DNA of 52,092 bases from Bacillota bacterium (GTDB lineage Bacteria > Bacillota > Clostridia > Oscillospirales > SIG627). Location: contig JAQXGK010000019.1 of NCBI GenBank assembly GCA_029006345.1, positions 1 to 52,092 on the forward strand, in the 5' to 3' direction. The translations under genes and the position numbers were made by a program. Shown one piece after another: positions 15,375 through 23,907 of the stretch. Under the pieces are notes generated by a model. The model made no database searches, was not told the origin of the DNA, and saw only the letters and a program-made list of their open reading frames with translations. Each line of letters starts with the position of its first letter. The first letter of the stretch is position 1.

Positions 15375-16676
15375 ATGGCTAAACTTGCTTTACTTGGCGG
15401 TGAAAAGACAGTTTTAGAGGACAGCGGCAAGGTCGCAACAGTTCCGTTAGTACCGGAAAAGGCGTATGCTAAAATTGAAGCTCTCTGCCGAGCAGGCGAA
15501 ATCTCTTTTTCCTCAAGCGTGGGAGAGTTTGAAAAGCGGTACGCAGATTACATCGGCTGTAAGTACGGCATTTGCGTAACCAACGGAACGACATCTATTT
15601 TCTCCGGATTATTCGGCGTCGGCGTCAGGCCGGGCGATGAGGTAATCGTTCCGTCCTTTACATTCTGGGCGTCTGTCGGTCCGGTGGCGGCACTCGGTGC
15701 GGTTCCGGTATTTGCGGACATCGATCCCGATACCCACTTGCTTACGGCAGAAACAATTGAAAAGAAGATCACACCCAAGACCAAGGCTGTTTTAGTGGTG
15801 CATACATGGGGAAATCCCGTGGATATGCCGTCTGTCATGGCATTGGCCAAAAAGCATAATCTCAAGGTTGTTGAGGACTGCTCGCACGCGCACGGCTCCA
15901 CCGTAAACGGCGTTAAGGTCGGTTGCTTCGGCGATGTCGGCTGTTTTTCCATGCAGGGCTCCAAGACCTTGCCGGCGGGCGAGGGCGGTATTCTCGTCAC
16001 CAGCGACCGCGACGTATATGAAAGAGCTCTCGCGCTCGGCCATTACGACAGGCTTGGCGGCACGCAGTTTGAAAACTACTCTCTTACCGGCTTCGGCTTT
16101 AAGTTCAGAGCGCATCCCCTTGCGATAGCGATAGCCGACGCCAGCCTTGACACGCTCGACGAGCTTAACGCACTGCGTTCAAAGAACGCCGCTTATCTCG
16201 AAAAGCTGGTAAGCGATCTGCCCTATATAACGACTCAGAAGGTGCTGGACGGCTGCAAGCGCATATATTCCTATCACTATGTGCGCTATAACCCCGAATA
16301 TCTCGAAAATCTCAACCTCAACACACTTTTGATGGCGCTTTCCGCAGAGGGTGTTTCCTGCGGCTCCTGCGGCTACGGCTTTCTTCACAAATCGGCGCTC
16401 TATACCGGTGATAATATGATAACCGGCAAGCCGTTCGCCGAAGGCTACAAGCCCTCCGACGATCTCCCCAATACCGATTATCTCGCGGCGCGCGCGTTTA
16501 TGATGGCTCCCAGATTTGAGACCGAATGCACCGCTCACGTCGAGCAGTACGCCGCGGCATATCACAAGATTGCCGAAAACATCGACGAGCTTATCAAGTA
16601 CGAGATTGACAATAACCTCCGCGACGCCAAGATAAAAAACAGCGGCAGAAGCATAAATCTCTACAAAAAGGCATGA
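15375..16676 (+). CDS. DegT/DnrJ/EryC1/StrS-family PLP aminotransferase
   Basis: PLP-dependent enzyme, 433 residues, of the family that aminates keto-sugars or related ketones, typically using glutamate. The Schiff-base lysine is Lys197 in FSMQGSKTLPAGEGG, and Asp168 in VVEDCSHAHG contacts the PLP ring nitrogen. The N-terminal SVGEFEKRYADYIGCKYG and NGTTS (70-74) motifs are typical. The ribosome-binding site is weak (AGGGGA lies far upstream). First gene of a coupled set with a radical SAM enzyme and a MATE exporter. No sugar dehydratase or nucleotidyltransferase accompanies it, so the substrate is unknown; it may not be a nucleotide sugar. Confidence 0.85.
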   Translation: MAKLALLGGEKTVLEDSGKVATVPLVPEKAYAKIEALCRAGEISFSSSVGEFEKRYADYIGCKYGICVTNGTTSIFSGLFGVGVRPGDEVIVPSFTFWASVGPVAALGAVPVFADIDPDTHLLTAETIEKKITPKTKAVLVVHTWGNPVDMPSVMALAKKHNLKVVEDCSHAHGSTVNGVKVGCFGDVGCFSMQGSKTLPAGEGGILVTSDRDVYERALALGHYDRLGGTQFENYSLTGFGFKFRAHPLAIAIADASLDTLDELNALRSKNAAYLEKLVSDLPYITTQKVLDGCKRIYSYHYVRYNPEYLENLNLNTLLMALSAEGVSCGSCGYGFLHKSALYTGDNMITGKPFAEGYKPSDDLPNTDYLAARAFMMAPRFETECTAHVEQYAAAYHKIAENIDELIKYEIDNNLRDAKIKNSGRSINLYKKA

Positions 16677-17620
16677 CCTGTCCGTACCCCAATTCCTTTG
16701 GCTTCAAAAGGTACTACACCTTCGACTACTTTTTGAAAACACGCTTCGGTGAAAAAGTCGCAAAGCTGCCGATAGACGCAGGCTTTACCTGCCCGAATAT
16801 CGACGGCACCCGCGGAGTGAACGGCTGTATATACTGTTCGCCCCGCGGAAGCGGCGACTTTACTGAGCACCCGTGTGAAAGTATCACCGGACAGCTGACA
16901 AAAATGCGTGAGGTATATACGCGAAAGTGGCCGGTTTCACATTTTATCGCGTATTTTCAGGCGCATACCAACACCTATGCTCCCACCGAAAGACTGCGGC
17001 GCATGTATGAGGAGGCGCTTGCCTTCGACGGAGTTATCGGCCTGGCGATAGCGACGCGCGCCGACTGTATTTCCGAAAGCACTGCCGATTTACTGGAGGA
17101 ATTATCAAAAAAGACCTTTTTAACGGTGGAGCTCGGTTTGCAGACAAAGTTTGATTCAACTGCAAAAATCATCAATCGGTGTCACACGCTGGACGAGTTT
17201 ATGACGGGCTACCGCAGGCTAAAGACGAGAAAAATCAATACCTGTATTCATATCATCAACGGCTTGCCGGGCGAAACGCCCGAAATGATGCTTGAAACTG
17301 CCCGTTTTACGGCGGCTTTGAATCCGTTTGCAGTCAAGATACACATGCTGTATGTATTGCGGGGGACGAGGCTTTACGATATGTATAAACGCGGCGAGCT
17401 GCGCGAAATGAGCCGAGAGGAATACGTGGAGATCGTCTGCGACCAGCTGGAGGTATTGCCGCGCGACACGGTTATCCAACGGCTGACCGGCGACGGAAAG
17501 GCGGACGAGCTCGTTTCGCCGCTGTGGAGCATAAAAAAGACGGCGGTAATTAACGAAATCGACAAGGAAATGCGTAGAAGAAACAGTTTTCAATCAAAGC
17601 TGAGAACGGAAAATGACTGA
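16673..17620 (+). CDS. TIGR01212-family radical SAM protein (YhcC/YtqA-like)
   Basis: Radical SAM enzyme of 315 residues. The [4Fe-4S]-binding cysteines are Cys40, Cys52 and Cys55 in GFTCPN then GCIYC, a widely spaced arrangement typical of the YhcC/YtqA group, which is related to Elp3 but lacks its acetyltransferase domain. The molecular role of this family is not settled to my knowledge; tRNA or rRNA modification has been suggested by resemblance. The ATG overlaps the aminotransferase stop by four bases, and the MATE gene overlaps its end by eight, so all three should be translated together. Confidence 0.88.
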   Translation: MTCPYPNSFGFKRYYTFDYFLKTRFGEKVAKLPIDAGFTCPNIDGTRGVNGCIYCSPRGSGDFTEHPCESITGQLTKMREVYTRKWPVSHFIAYFQAHTNTYAPTERLRRMYEEALAFDGVIGLAIATRADCISESTADLLEELSKKTFLTVELGLQTKFDSTAKIINRCHTLDEFMTGYRRLKTRKINTCIHIINGLPGETPEMMLETARFTAALNPFAVKIHMLYVLRGTRLYDMYKRGELREMSREEYVEIVCDQLEVLPRDTVIQRLTGDGKADELVSPLWSIKKTAVINEIDKEMRRRNSFQSKLRTEND

Positions 17621-18977
17621 GAATTTATCTGCAAGTGAAAAAGAATACCGAAAAATGACCGGCACACCGATACCGAAGCTTATTCTTTCGCTGTCGGTTC
17701 CGACGGTGATTGCAATGATGGTTACCGCGGTCTATAATGTCGCGGACACATATTTTGTCTCCCAGCTCGGAACCAGCGCGTCGGGCGCCACCGGAATAGT
17801 GTTTTCGCTGATGGCGATAATTCAGGCGGTAGGCTTTACGTTCGGCATGGGTTCGGGCTCGATTATTTCGCGCCTGCTCGGGCAGAAAAAGGTGCGGGAA
17901 TCCGGAATTGTGGGTACAAGTGCTTTTTTTGCCTCCGTGGCGTTCGGGGTGTTGCTGGGCGTAGGCGGAATTGCCTTTCTTTCGCCGTTTATGCGGCTAC
18001 TCGGCGCAAAAGGTGAAATACTGCCGCTTGCCGAGGAATATGCTTTCTTTATACTGATGGCTTCGCCGGTCATGGCCTCGTCGTTTGTTCTCAATAATCT
18101 GTTGAGAAGCGAGGGTAAGGCGCAGCTTGCCTTGATAGGTATAGGCTTCGGAGGAATACTCAATATTGCTCTCGACCCGTTATTGATATTTACCTTTGAT
18201 ATGGGAATAAGAGGCGCGGCTGTAGCTACGGCAATCAGCCAGACCGTCAGCTTTTCCATTCTTTTATTTAACTTTATCCGAAGGCGCACTACGGTCGCTC
18301 TGCGGTTTTGTTTTATATCGCGCAGAGCCGGGACATATGCCGCGATACTGAAAAACGGTATGCCGTCCTTCTGCCGTCAGGGAATTGCGAGTATTGCGAC
18401 AGTTATGCTTAACAGGGCCGCCGCAGGCTTCGGCGACGCGGCGGTAGCGGCCATGTCGATCGTCAGCAAAATAATCATGATGGTTTTTTCGGTACTTATC
18501 GGCTTCGGTCAGGGATATCAGCCGGTATGCGGCTACAACTACAGCTCGCGCCACTACCTTCGGGTTAAGAGCGCATATCGGTTTATGCTGTGGGTAGGTG
18601 TGGCAATAATGGCTGTGCTGGGCTGCGGTGTATTTATACTTGCGCCCGGGCTTATGACAGAGTTTATAAACGACGATCCGGCTGTGGTGGAAATAGGCGC
18701 ATTAGCGCTCAGAATGCAATGTGTCTCCCTGCCGTTTATCGCGGTCGGAGTTGCCTGCAACATGACCTTTCAGTCGGTCGGAAAAGCAGGAATGGCTACC
18801 TTTACTTCCTCTTTCCGCCAAGGCTTTTTCTTCGTGCCGCTTATAGTTATACTGCCGCGCGTCCTTGGATTGACCGGGGTACAGCTGACTCAGCCGATAG
18901 CCGATTTTCTGACCTGCTTTGTGTCTATTCCGTTGATAACAGGCTTTTTGAGAAGCTTGCCGGATTCAGATGAATAG
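17613..18977 (+). CDS. MATE-family multidrug/metabolite exporter
   Basis: Integral membrane transporter of 454 residues with about twelve hydrophobic segments, exporting cationic drugs or metabolites in exchange for Na+ or H+. The family start is visible as GTPIPKLILSLSVPTVIAMMVTAVYNVADTYFV (split motif around residues 17-49), and the internal GFGQGYQPVCGYNY repeat-half signature is present near residue 300. It overlaps the radical SAM gene by eight bases and is followed by a plus-strand terminator. As the last gene of the cassette it could export the product of the upstream enzymes or simply confer resistance; the substrate is not readable. Confidence 0.9.
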   Translation: MTENLSASEKEYRKMTGTPIPKLILSLSVPTVIAMMVTAVYNVADTYFVSQLGTSASGATGIVFSLMAIIQAVGFTFGMGSGSIISRLLGQKKVRESGIVGTSAFFASVAFGVLLGVGGIAFLSPFMRLLGAKGEILPLAEEYAFFILMASPVMASSFVLNNLLRSEGKAQLALIGIGFGGILNIALDPLLIFTFDMGIRGAAVATAISQTVSFSILLFNFIRRRTTVALRFCFISRRAGTYAAILKNGMPSFCRQGIASIATVMLNRAAAGFGDAAVAAMSIVSKIIMMVFSVLIGFGQGYQPVCGYNYSSRHYLRVKSAYRFMLWVGVAIMAVLGCGVFILAPGLMTEFINDDPAVVEIGALALRMQCVSLPFIAVGVACNMTFQSVGKAGMATFTSSFRQGFFFVPLIVILPRVLGLTGVQLTQPIADFLTCFVSIPLITGFLRSLPDSDE

Positions 18978-19011
18978 CGGCAAGTCCCAACCGAGCTGTT
19001 TTATAAAAAAA

Positions 19012-19050
19012 CTGCTTCTTTTCCGCTTGTAGTAAGCGGAAAAGAAGCAG
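19012..19050 (-). terminator. Terminator of the DUF975/CmpB fusion gene
   Basis: Perfect 17-base arms (19012-19028 and 19034-19050) around a five-base loop; on the minus strand followed by seven T. Confidence 0.85.
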
Positions 19051-19063
19051 AAACACCGACTTT

Positions 19064-19090
19064 CATCCGAGGAGGCCTCGGATGTTTTTT
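19064..19090 (+). terminator. Terminator of the MATE cassette
   Basis: CATCCGAGG (19064-19072) pairs with CCTCGGATG (19076-19084), followed by six T. The T-run overlaps the stop codon of the convergent gene by two bases. Confidence 0.85.
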
Positions 19091-20918
19091 ATTGTGTATG
19101 CACTGTATCTGACTCAACGGGTGCGGTTATGCGGGTGGTTATTCCCTCGCCGACATTGGGATGAAAATGGGAATAGACATTGTCACCCATAAAGAGGACT
19201 ATTAAAACCGCGCACAGGCTGAGCTTGACGCGCATGGGTATTTTTTTGAACAGTCTGTCGCAGAGCGGCGCAAGATAATATACGAAAAGACAGCCGCCCA
19301 AGGCGAAGAACAGCAGTCCTTCAAGACAAACCCTGCCCTTAATATTGAGAAAGTACCCGCTGTAGTTCCAGTACTTTACGCCCTTTGTCAGTTCAAGCAC
19401 AAGACCGGTGAAATACTCGAACACTCCGCAAAGCACGAAGGACAGCCCGAAGGTCAAAACCGGATTGTGACGGAAGCGCTTGAGTAATATCAGTATCATA
19501 ATTCCGCCAAAGCCGTAAATGGGCAGCCACGGACCGAACAGCGTGCCGCGGTTGACAAATCTTCCGCTGGCAATATAGGTCTGCAGCACCTCGGATATCC
19601 AGCCGGCAACCGAGAAGGTGAAAAACAGCAGAATATAGCTGACAACGCTGTAGTTTACGTTATAATCGGGCAGGCTGAGACGGCGCGGATTGTCCTCGTC
19701 GCGCTTTTGCTTGAGAAACGGGTTATCGGCATAAATCTCTGTGCCGTCGTCGGCGGTTATCGGGCCGTCAGGCACGGTGGGGCACAGCACTTCGTGCCAT
19801 GCGCTCTTTCTTAAAATTATATAAAGCTCCGTCTCCGACGCCGTGTAGTATGGATTGACAAAGAATATGCCGGGCAAACCGAATAATAGAAGGGACAGTA
19901 TCCTCCAGCCGACAAACGACATATCAAATAAAAACAGGCGCCATTTATTTCCGCTCATCATGAACTTGGACTGAGCAAAGGCGTCGCGCGCGGAAATCGA
20001 GGGATTGTCGGCGAGAATGTACGGGATCATACGGTACTCGTAATACTTTATTACACCGCCGACTATTGTAAGGCTCCAAAGAACGGTTTTTATCATTTTG
20101 AGGAGCATGATTTTGGCGACATTCCCGGTCTTGCGCTCACGGTAGGGAAACAGAATGCGCGATATGCGCGTGTCCTTATATGCGCGCGATTCCAGAAAGA
20201 AGCGGCGCTCGCCGACTGTCAGTATATACGACACGAATACGGTAAACAGCGCCGAAAGCAATATGCTGATAAGCGAGTTTATCGCGTCGGCGGTTTTATT
20301 GCCGGCAAAATTTGCGATAGCGTCAAAGCCGCGAAAAACGATGGCCTGAGCCTTGGTCGAGATATTGATGGCATTATTGATTACGTTGTTTATAACGCCG
20401 TAATCTCCGTCATTCGACTGACTTGCGCTTGTCTTGCTTATCTTTTTGACGGCGTTCCACAGTATCGAGCTGTTGGAGCCGGCAGACGCCAGAACGATTG
20501 CCGAAACCGGTTTTTTCCATTCGCTTATTTGATTGCCGTCCCCGTCAAGCAGGGCGTATTCGCGGTCGCTGACTGCGTTATGCATTATGATTTCGCTTTT
20601 CGCAATATTAATTTGCGTGGCACTGTCGTCTTGGGCGGACGTTTCTTCCGCTTTGCCGGTTTGTATGGCAGTTACGGTTACTGCTTCGTCCGTGTCCGGT
20701 TTGCGCGATACTATACTATAGCAGGTATCCGGTGAGAGGCGGTCGAAAACGACCTGGTATTCCTTTTGGGCGAAGGTTTCGCCGCCGAAAAAATTTACCG
20801 ATGAGTCCGGGTAGTTATTTGTAAGCAGTGAGATGATAAAGCAGACCGCAATCATTGCAAGATAGTTGCGTCTGAGGGACTTTTTGCCGGCGCGCTTAAG
20901 CTGACTCGTATTCCACAC
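19089..20918 (-). CDS. Membrane protein: DUF975-like region fused to an ABC-transporter type IV (CmpB) domain
   Basis: A 609-residue integral membrane protein. I place the start at the GTG at 20918, which has AAAGGAGGA nine bases upstream; a longer frame from 20981 would run through a terminator hairpin. The N-terminal part starts with KRAGKKSLRRNYLAMI, a basic stretch and hydrophobic helix as in DUF975 proteins, and contains the typical PGIFFVNPYYTASETELY end. An extracytoplasmic loop follows the first helix. The C-terminal part (about 420-570) resembles the CmpB/putative ABC-transporter type IV domain: GWISEVLQTY, NRGTLFGPWLPIYG and a WNYSGYFLNIKGRVCLEG-like segment. Both families are poorly understood; the fusion is unusual. 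No ATPase gene adjoins it. Confidence 0.75.
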   Translation of the reverse strand: MWNTSQLKRAGKKSLRRNYLAMIAVCFIISLLTNNYPDSSVNFFGGETFAQKEYQVVFDRLSPDTCYSIVSRKPDTDEAVTVTAIQTGKAEETSAQDDSATQINIAKSEIIMHNAVSDREYALLDGDGNQISEWKKPVSAIVLASAGSNSSILWNAVKKISKTSASQSNDGDYGVINNVINNAINISTKAQAIVFRGFDAIANFAGNKTADAINSLISILLSALFTVFVSYILTVGERRFFLESRAYKDTRISRILFPYRERKTGNVAKIMLLKMIKTVLWSLTIVGGVIKYYEYRMIPYILADNPSISARDAFAQSKFMMSGNKWRLFLFDMSFVGWRILSLLLFGLPGIFFVNPYYTASETELYIILRKSAWHEVLCPTVPDGPITADDGTEIYADNPFLKQKRDEDNPRRLSLPDYNVNYSVVSYILLFFTFSVAGWISEVLQTYIASGRFVNRGTLFGPWLPIYGFGGIMILILLKRFRHNPVLTFGLSFVLCGVFEYFTGLVLELTKGVKYWNYSGYFLNIKGRVCLEGLLFFALGGCLFVYYLAPLCDRLFKKIPMRVKLSLCAVLIVLFMGDNVYSHFHPNVGEGITTRITAPVESDTVHTQ

Positions 20919-20945
20919 TGACCGTCGTCCTCCTTTAGATAATAA

Positions 20946-20976
20946 AAACGGAAGCTGCATTTTGCAGCTTCCGTTT
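20946..20976 (-). terminator. Terminator of the polysaccharide deacetylase gene
   Basis: Perfect 14-base arms (20946-20959, 20963-20976) with a three-base loop; on the minus strand followed by TTTTTATT overlapping the stem end. Confidence 0.85.
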
Positions 20977-21023
20977 ATCATGACTCAAAAATGCTGCTTT
21001 GCCGTATATTTGAGCTGAGATTT

Positions 21024-23018
21024 TCAGAACTTGCGTTGATTAGCGTCTTTTGACTGCTTTTGGCTGCTACCGTACTTCATTCGAGCTCGTTGCGAGCGAC
21101 GGCGTTTTTTTCTTTTTGCGGCGCGTATGCGGAAAAACGCCATCAATGCCACAAAGATAAATAAGAGAGACAAGACAACTGCCGCCACGATTTTTAACAC
21201 CGTTACCATGACGCTCGGGCTATTATTCGCGTCGGAATCCGCGGAAGTGCCCGGTACTGTTGTGGTGGTGACAAGCGCAATGTCGCCCGAGGTCAGCTTG
21301 CCGTCAAAGTTTGCAAGGAATACCGCGCATGCACCGCGTGTGACCGTGCCGGCGGGATTAAAGGCATTTGTACCCGTGCCCTGAACAAGGCCGAGAGATT
21401 GGCAGCTTGCAACGGCTTCTGCCGCCCACGCGCTTATCGCATCGCTGTCGGAAAACGGCTCGGCGGCGGTTGCGGTACTGCCGGCTGCAAGATTTTTATA
21501 CGCCATATACTTTGTCAGTAAAAGGCACATTTGCTCACGCGTAAGCGGCCGGTCCGCGCCGAAGCTGCCGTCGGAGTTGCCGCCGGCTATTGCGGCTTCT
21601 GCCGCCCAGGCGACTGAGGCAAAATACCGGCTGTCTGCGGGAACATCCGAAAATTTCACTTCGCCCTTAGCGTATTTAGTCAGGTCATCCTTACTCATTT
21701 CGGCGAGATATGTGACAAATTCAGCCTTTGTAACAGTTGCCTCCGGCGCAAAGAGATGTGAGCCGGCATCCTGCATAAGACCCTTGTGATATATCTCGGA
21801 AACGGCGTCAAAGTAGGGGCTGTCGGGGGATATATCGGTGAAAAGATCGCCATATGAGGTGCGGTAGAGAGTGAGAATTTCGCTGTTTAACAAGCCGCTT
21901 TTTATTGCTACGGCACGTATGCTTCCGGCAGGCACAAAGGGCTCTGTATAGAGAGTGCCGGCGTCGGAGGGCTCGGACAAATCCGATGTGTAGTAGATAT
22001 TCGCCCCCTCGGTCCGGGTAGTCAGCGAAAGCCGGCCGTCGCTGTCAACCGAGAAATCAATCGGCTCACAGGCGTTGGCGTTGACGGCGAACTCTCCGAC
22101 AGGCGATTTTGTCCCGAAGCTGTCGATGGCGACCGCCTTGAATACGGTGGGTTTTGTAACTGTGATTGCGCCGGAATAGACTGTGCTGCCTGATGTCGGC
22201 TCGCTGCCGTCCGTAGTATAATATATCGTGAAATCGGCCGCATTGACGCTTATTTCAAGTGTTTCTGCACCGTTTTGTTCCTTTTCCGTAAAGACGGGAG
22301 CGGAAACCGCCGGAAGATCGTTTCCGCTTGACGGGATGTGTCTGTATATAGTGCCGCTTTCTATTTTAACGCCGCGGCGGCGGTAAAGTTCACTGACTGT
22401 GACGAATTCATACCCCTGAGCCTGAAGCTCGGGAATTGCACGCGCTACGCCCTGAACGCTGGTTTCGTACATATCGTGCAGCAGGATTATCGCGCCGTCC
22501 TCGGTCATTGACATTATATTCTGATATACGCTTTCTGCATCGCGGGTTTTCCAGTCGAGCGTGTCTATGTTCCAAAGGATGAGCGGATATCCGAGACCCT
22601 TGACCATATCGTCCCGCGCACCGTACGGCGGGCGGATAAGATAGGTTTGGTAGTTTGTGTACGGCTTAATTGCCGCAACGCAGGAATCAAGCTCTTTTTT
22701 TGCCTCTTCCGGGGAAAGGGTTGTAAGCTTTGCGTGGCTGTATGAGTGACCGGCAACCTGATGTCCCTCGGCGGCTTCGCGGGCGATCGTGTCGCTGCGC
22801 GAGGCAATTCTGTTGCCGACTGTAAAGAAGGTTGCCTTTACACCGTATTGCTTGAGCACATCAAGAAGAACTTCGGTATACTTGCTCGGGCCGTCGTCAA
22901 AGGTGAGGGCTATAAGCTTTGGTGAATCCGCGGCGGCGCTGACGGGAGTAAACACCGAAAGAGTGACAGCGAGCAAAACAAAAGATATCAATAATGCTGT
23001 AAATCTTATTTTTTTCAC
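21024..23018 (-). CDS. Cell-surface polysaccharide deacetylase with chitobiase-like and SLH domains
   Basis: A 664-residue secreted protein. The start is taken as GTG at 23018 (AGAGGTGA seven bases upstream) rather than the ATG at 23054. Domains in order: signal peptide (1-30); NodB-type deacetylase with TFDDGPSKYT (metal and catalytic Asp), HSYSH (metal His pair) and RPPYGARDD; two CHB_HEX_C_1-like repeats (each with YYTTDGSEPT or YYTSDLSEPS); three SLH-like repeats (FTDISPDSPYFDAV, FSDVPADSRYFASV, FSDSDAISAWAAEA); a Thr/Ser linker; a C-terminal membrane helix and strongly basic cytoplasmic tail. It should remove N-acetyl groups from peptidoglycan or another glycan at the wall. Double anchoring (SLH plus helix) is odd. 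Confidence 0.88.
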   Translation of the reverse strand: MKKIRFTALLISFVLLAVTLSVFTPVSAAADSPKLIALTFDDGPSKYTEVLLDVLKQYGVKATFFTVGNRIASRSDTIAREAAEGHQVAGHSYSHAKLTTLSPEEAKKELDSCVAAIKPYTNYQTYLIRPPYGARDDMVKGLGYPLILWNIDTLDWKTRDAESVYQNIMSMTEDGAIILLHDMYETSVQGVARAIPELQAQGYEFVTVSELYRRRGVKIESGTIYRHIPSSGNDLPAVSAPVFTEKEQNGAETLEISVNAADFTIYYTTDGSEPTSGSTVYSGAITVTKPTVFKAVAIDSFGTKSPVGEFAVNANACEPIDFSVDSDGRLSLTTRTEGANIYYTSDLSEPSDAGTLYTEPFVPAGSIRAVAIKSGLLNSEILTLYRTSYGDLFTDISPDSPYFDAVSEIYHKGLMQDAGSHLFAPEATVTKAEFVTYLAEMSKDDLTKYAKGEVKFSDVPADSRYFASVAWAAEAAIAGGNSDGSFGADRPLTREQMCLLLTKYMAYKNLAAGSTATAAEPFSDSDAISAWAAEAVASCQSLGLVQGTGTNAFNPAGTVTRGACAVFLANFDGKLTSGDIALVTTTTVPGTSADSDANNSPSVMVTVLKIVAAVVLSLLFIFVALMAFFRIRAAKRKKRRRSQRARMKYGSSQKQSKDANQRKF

Positions 23019-23093
23019 CGATAAATCACCTCTTTCGACATTTTTCTTCTGCAAATACTATATTATCACAATCCGAAATGCCGTTCAATAGAA

Positions 23094-23129
23094 AAAAGGG
23101 AAATTGCCAACAATTTTTGACAATTTCCC
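23094..23129 (-). terminator. Terminator of the glycosyltransferase/acyltransferase pair
   Basis: GGGAAATTG (23098-23106) pairs with CAATTTCCC (23121-23129); on the minus strand followed by TTTTTTC. Confidence 0.75.
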
Positions 23130-23142
23130 TAAGAGTATTTTA

Positions 23143-23907
23143 TTACTTGGAGGCCGCATCCATCATAGCTTTGCGGCACTCGGTCTTTAGCTTCTCTACT
23201 GATTGCTTCAGACTGAGCGTCAAGTCCGGATAGACCGGCGAAAGCACCTCAAGGCGAAGGCAGGGCTTATGCTTGTAACAAGAGAGGCCTGCGGGAGCTG
23301 ACTGTGAAAGATACATGGGCACTACCGGAACGCGGCTCTTTGCCGCGAGACGAAAGGCTCCGTCGTGAAATTCGCGAAGCTCGGTGCAATACGGCTTGAG
23401 AACGGCCTCGGGATAAAAATGAACAAAGCTTCCCTCTGCCAATGCCTTGCTCATTTCGGCGAACATTTCGCCCATGCGCGCAGGGCGGCGGGACATGGGT
23501 ACGGCTCTGAGCCACTTAATAAGGCTGCGGACAACCGGTATCCTGAAATTTGATTCCAAGGTGACATAATATGCCCTGTGCGGAAACAGCGCAAGATCGA
23601 CCATGGTACAGTCGAGGGGGTGGATATGATTGGCTATAGTTACGGCGCCGCCGGAAACGCGGTCGAAATTCTCGGTGCCGGATACGGAATATCCGAGAAA
23701 GACGCGGTCTATTATCTGCAAAATGGGGTTGAGAGCGGTGCGCAGCACCGCCGAGCCGGTATCGGCGAGGGCGGAGGTGCGGCGGTAATCATAGCCCCGC
23801 GGAACATCAAAGGAGCGGCTTTCATTGAAATGAAGCTCGTGTACGTCGCCGGACGGCTGTTCGTCGGTCAGGCCGAGTGGGCGGGTGTCTTTATTCTGAT
23901 TGTTCAT
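23143..23907 (-). CDS. PlsC-like 1-acylglycerol-3-phosphate O-acyltransferase family protein
   Basis: Membrane-associated acyltransferase, 254 residues. Motif I is NHIHPLD, fitting the H-x4-D catalytic pattern; motif III is HFYPEAVLKPY, the FPEG-type substrate site. A 60-residue N-terminal region precedes the domain. In the family it forms phosphatidic acid, but related enzymes acylate other acceptors. Its ATG overlaps the glycosyltransferase stop by four bases (ATGA) with a weak Shine-Dalgarno, so it is translationally coupled. That pairing suggests a joint role in making or modifying a membrane glycolipid, as inferred from position only. Confidence 0.82.
   Translation of the reverse strand: MNNQNKDTRPLGLTDEQPSGDVHELHFNESRSFDVPRGYDYRRTSALADTGSAVLRTALNPILQIIDRVFLGYSVSGTENFDRVSGGAVTIANHIHPLDCTMVDLALFPHRAYYVTLESNFRIPVVRSLIKWLRAVPMSRRPARMGEMFAEMSKALAEGSFVHFYPEAVLKPYCTELREFHDGAFRLAAKSRVPVVPMYLSQSAPAGLSCYKHKPCLRLEVLSPVYPDLTLSLKQSVEKLKTECRKAMMDAASK

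Noticed and set aside
15199..15417. 72-codon frame across the cassette promoter and leader
   Set aside because: It spans the promoter and palindrome and overlaps the aminotransferase start; the shorter version from 15268 has low-complexity content and no family.
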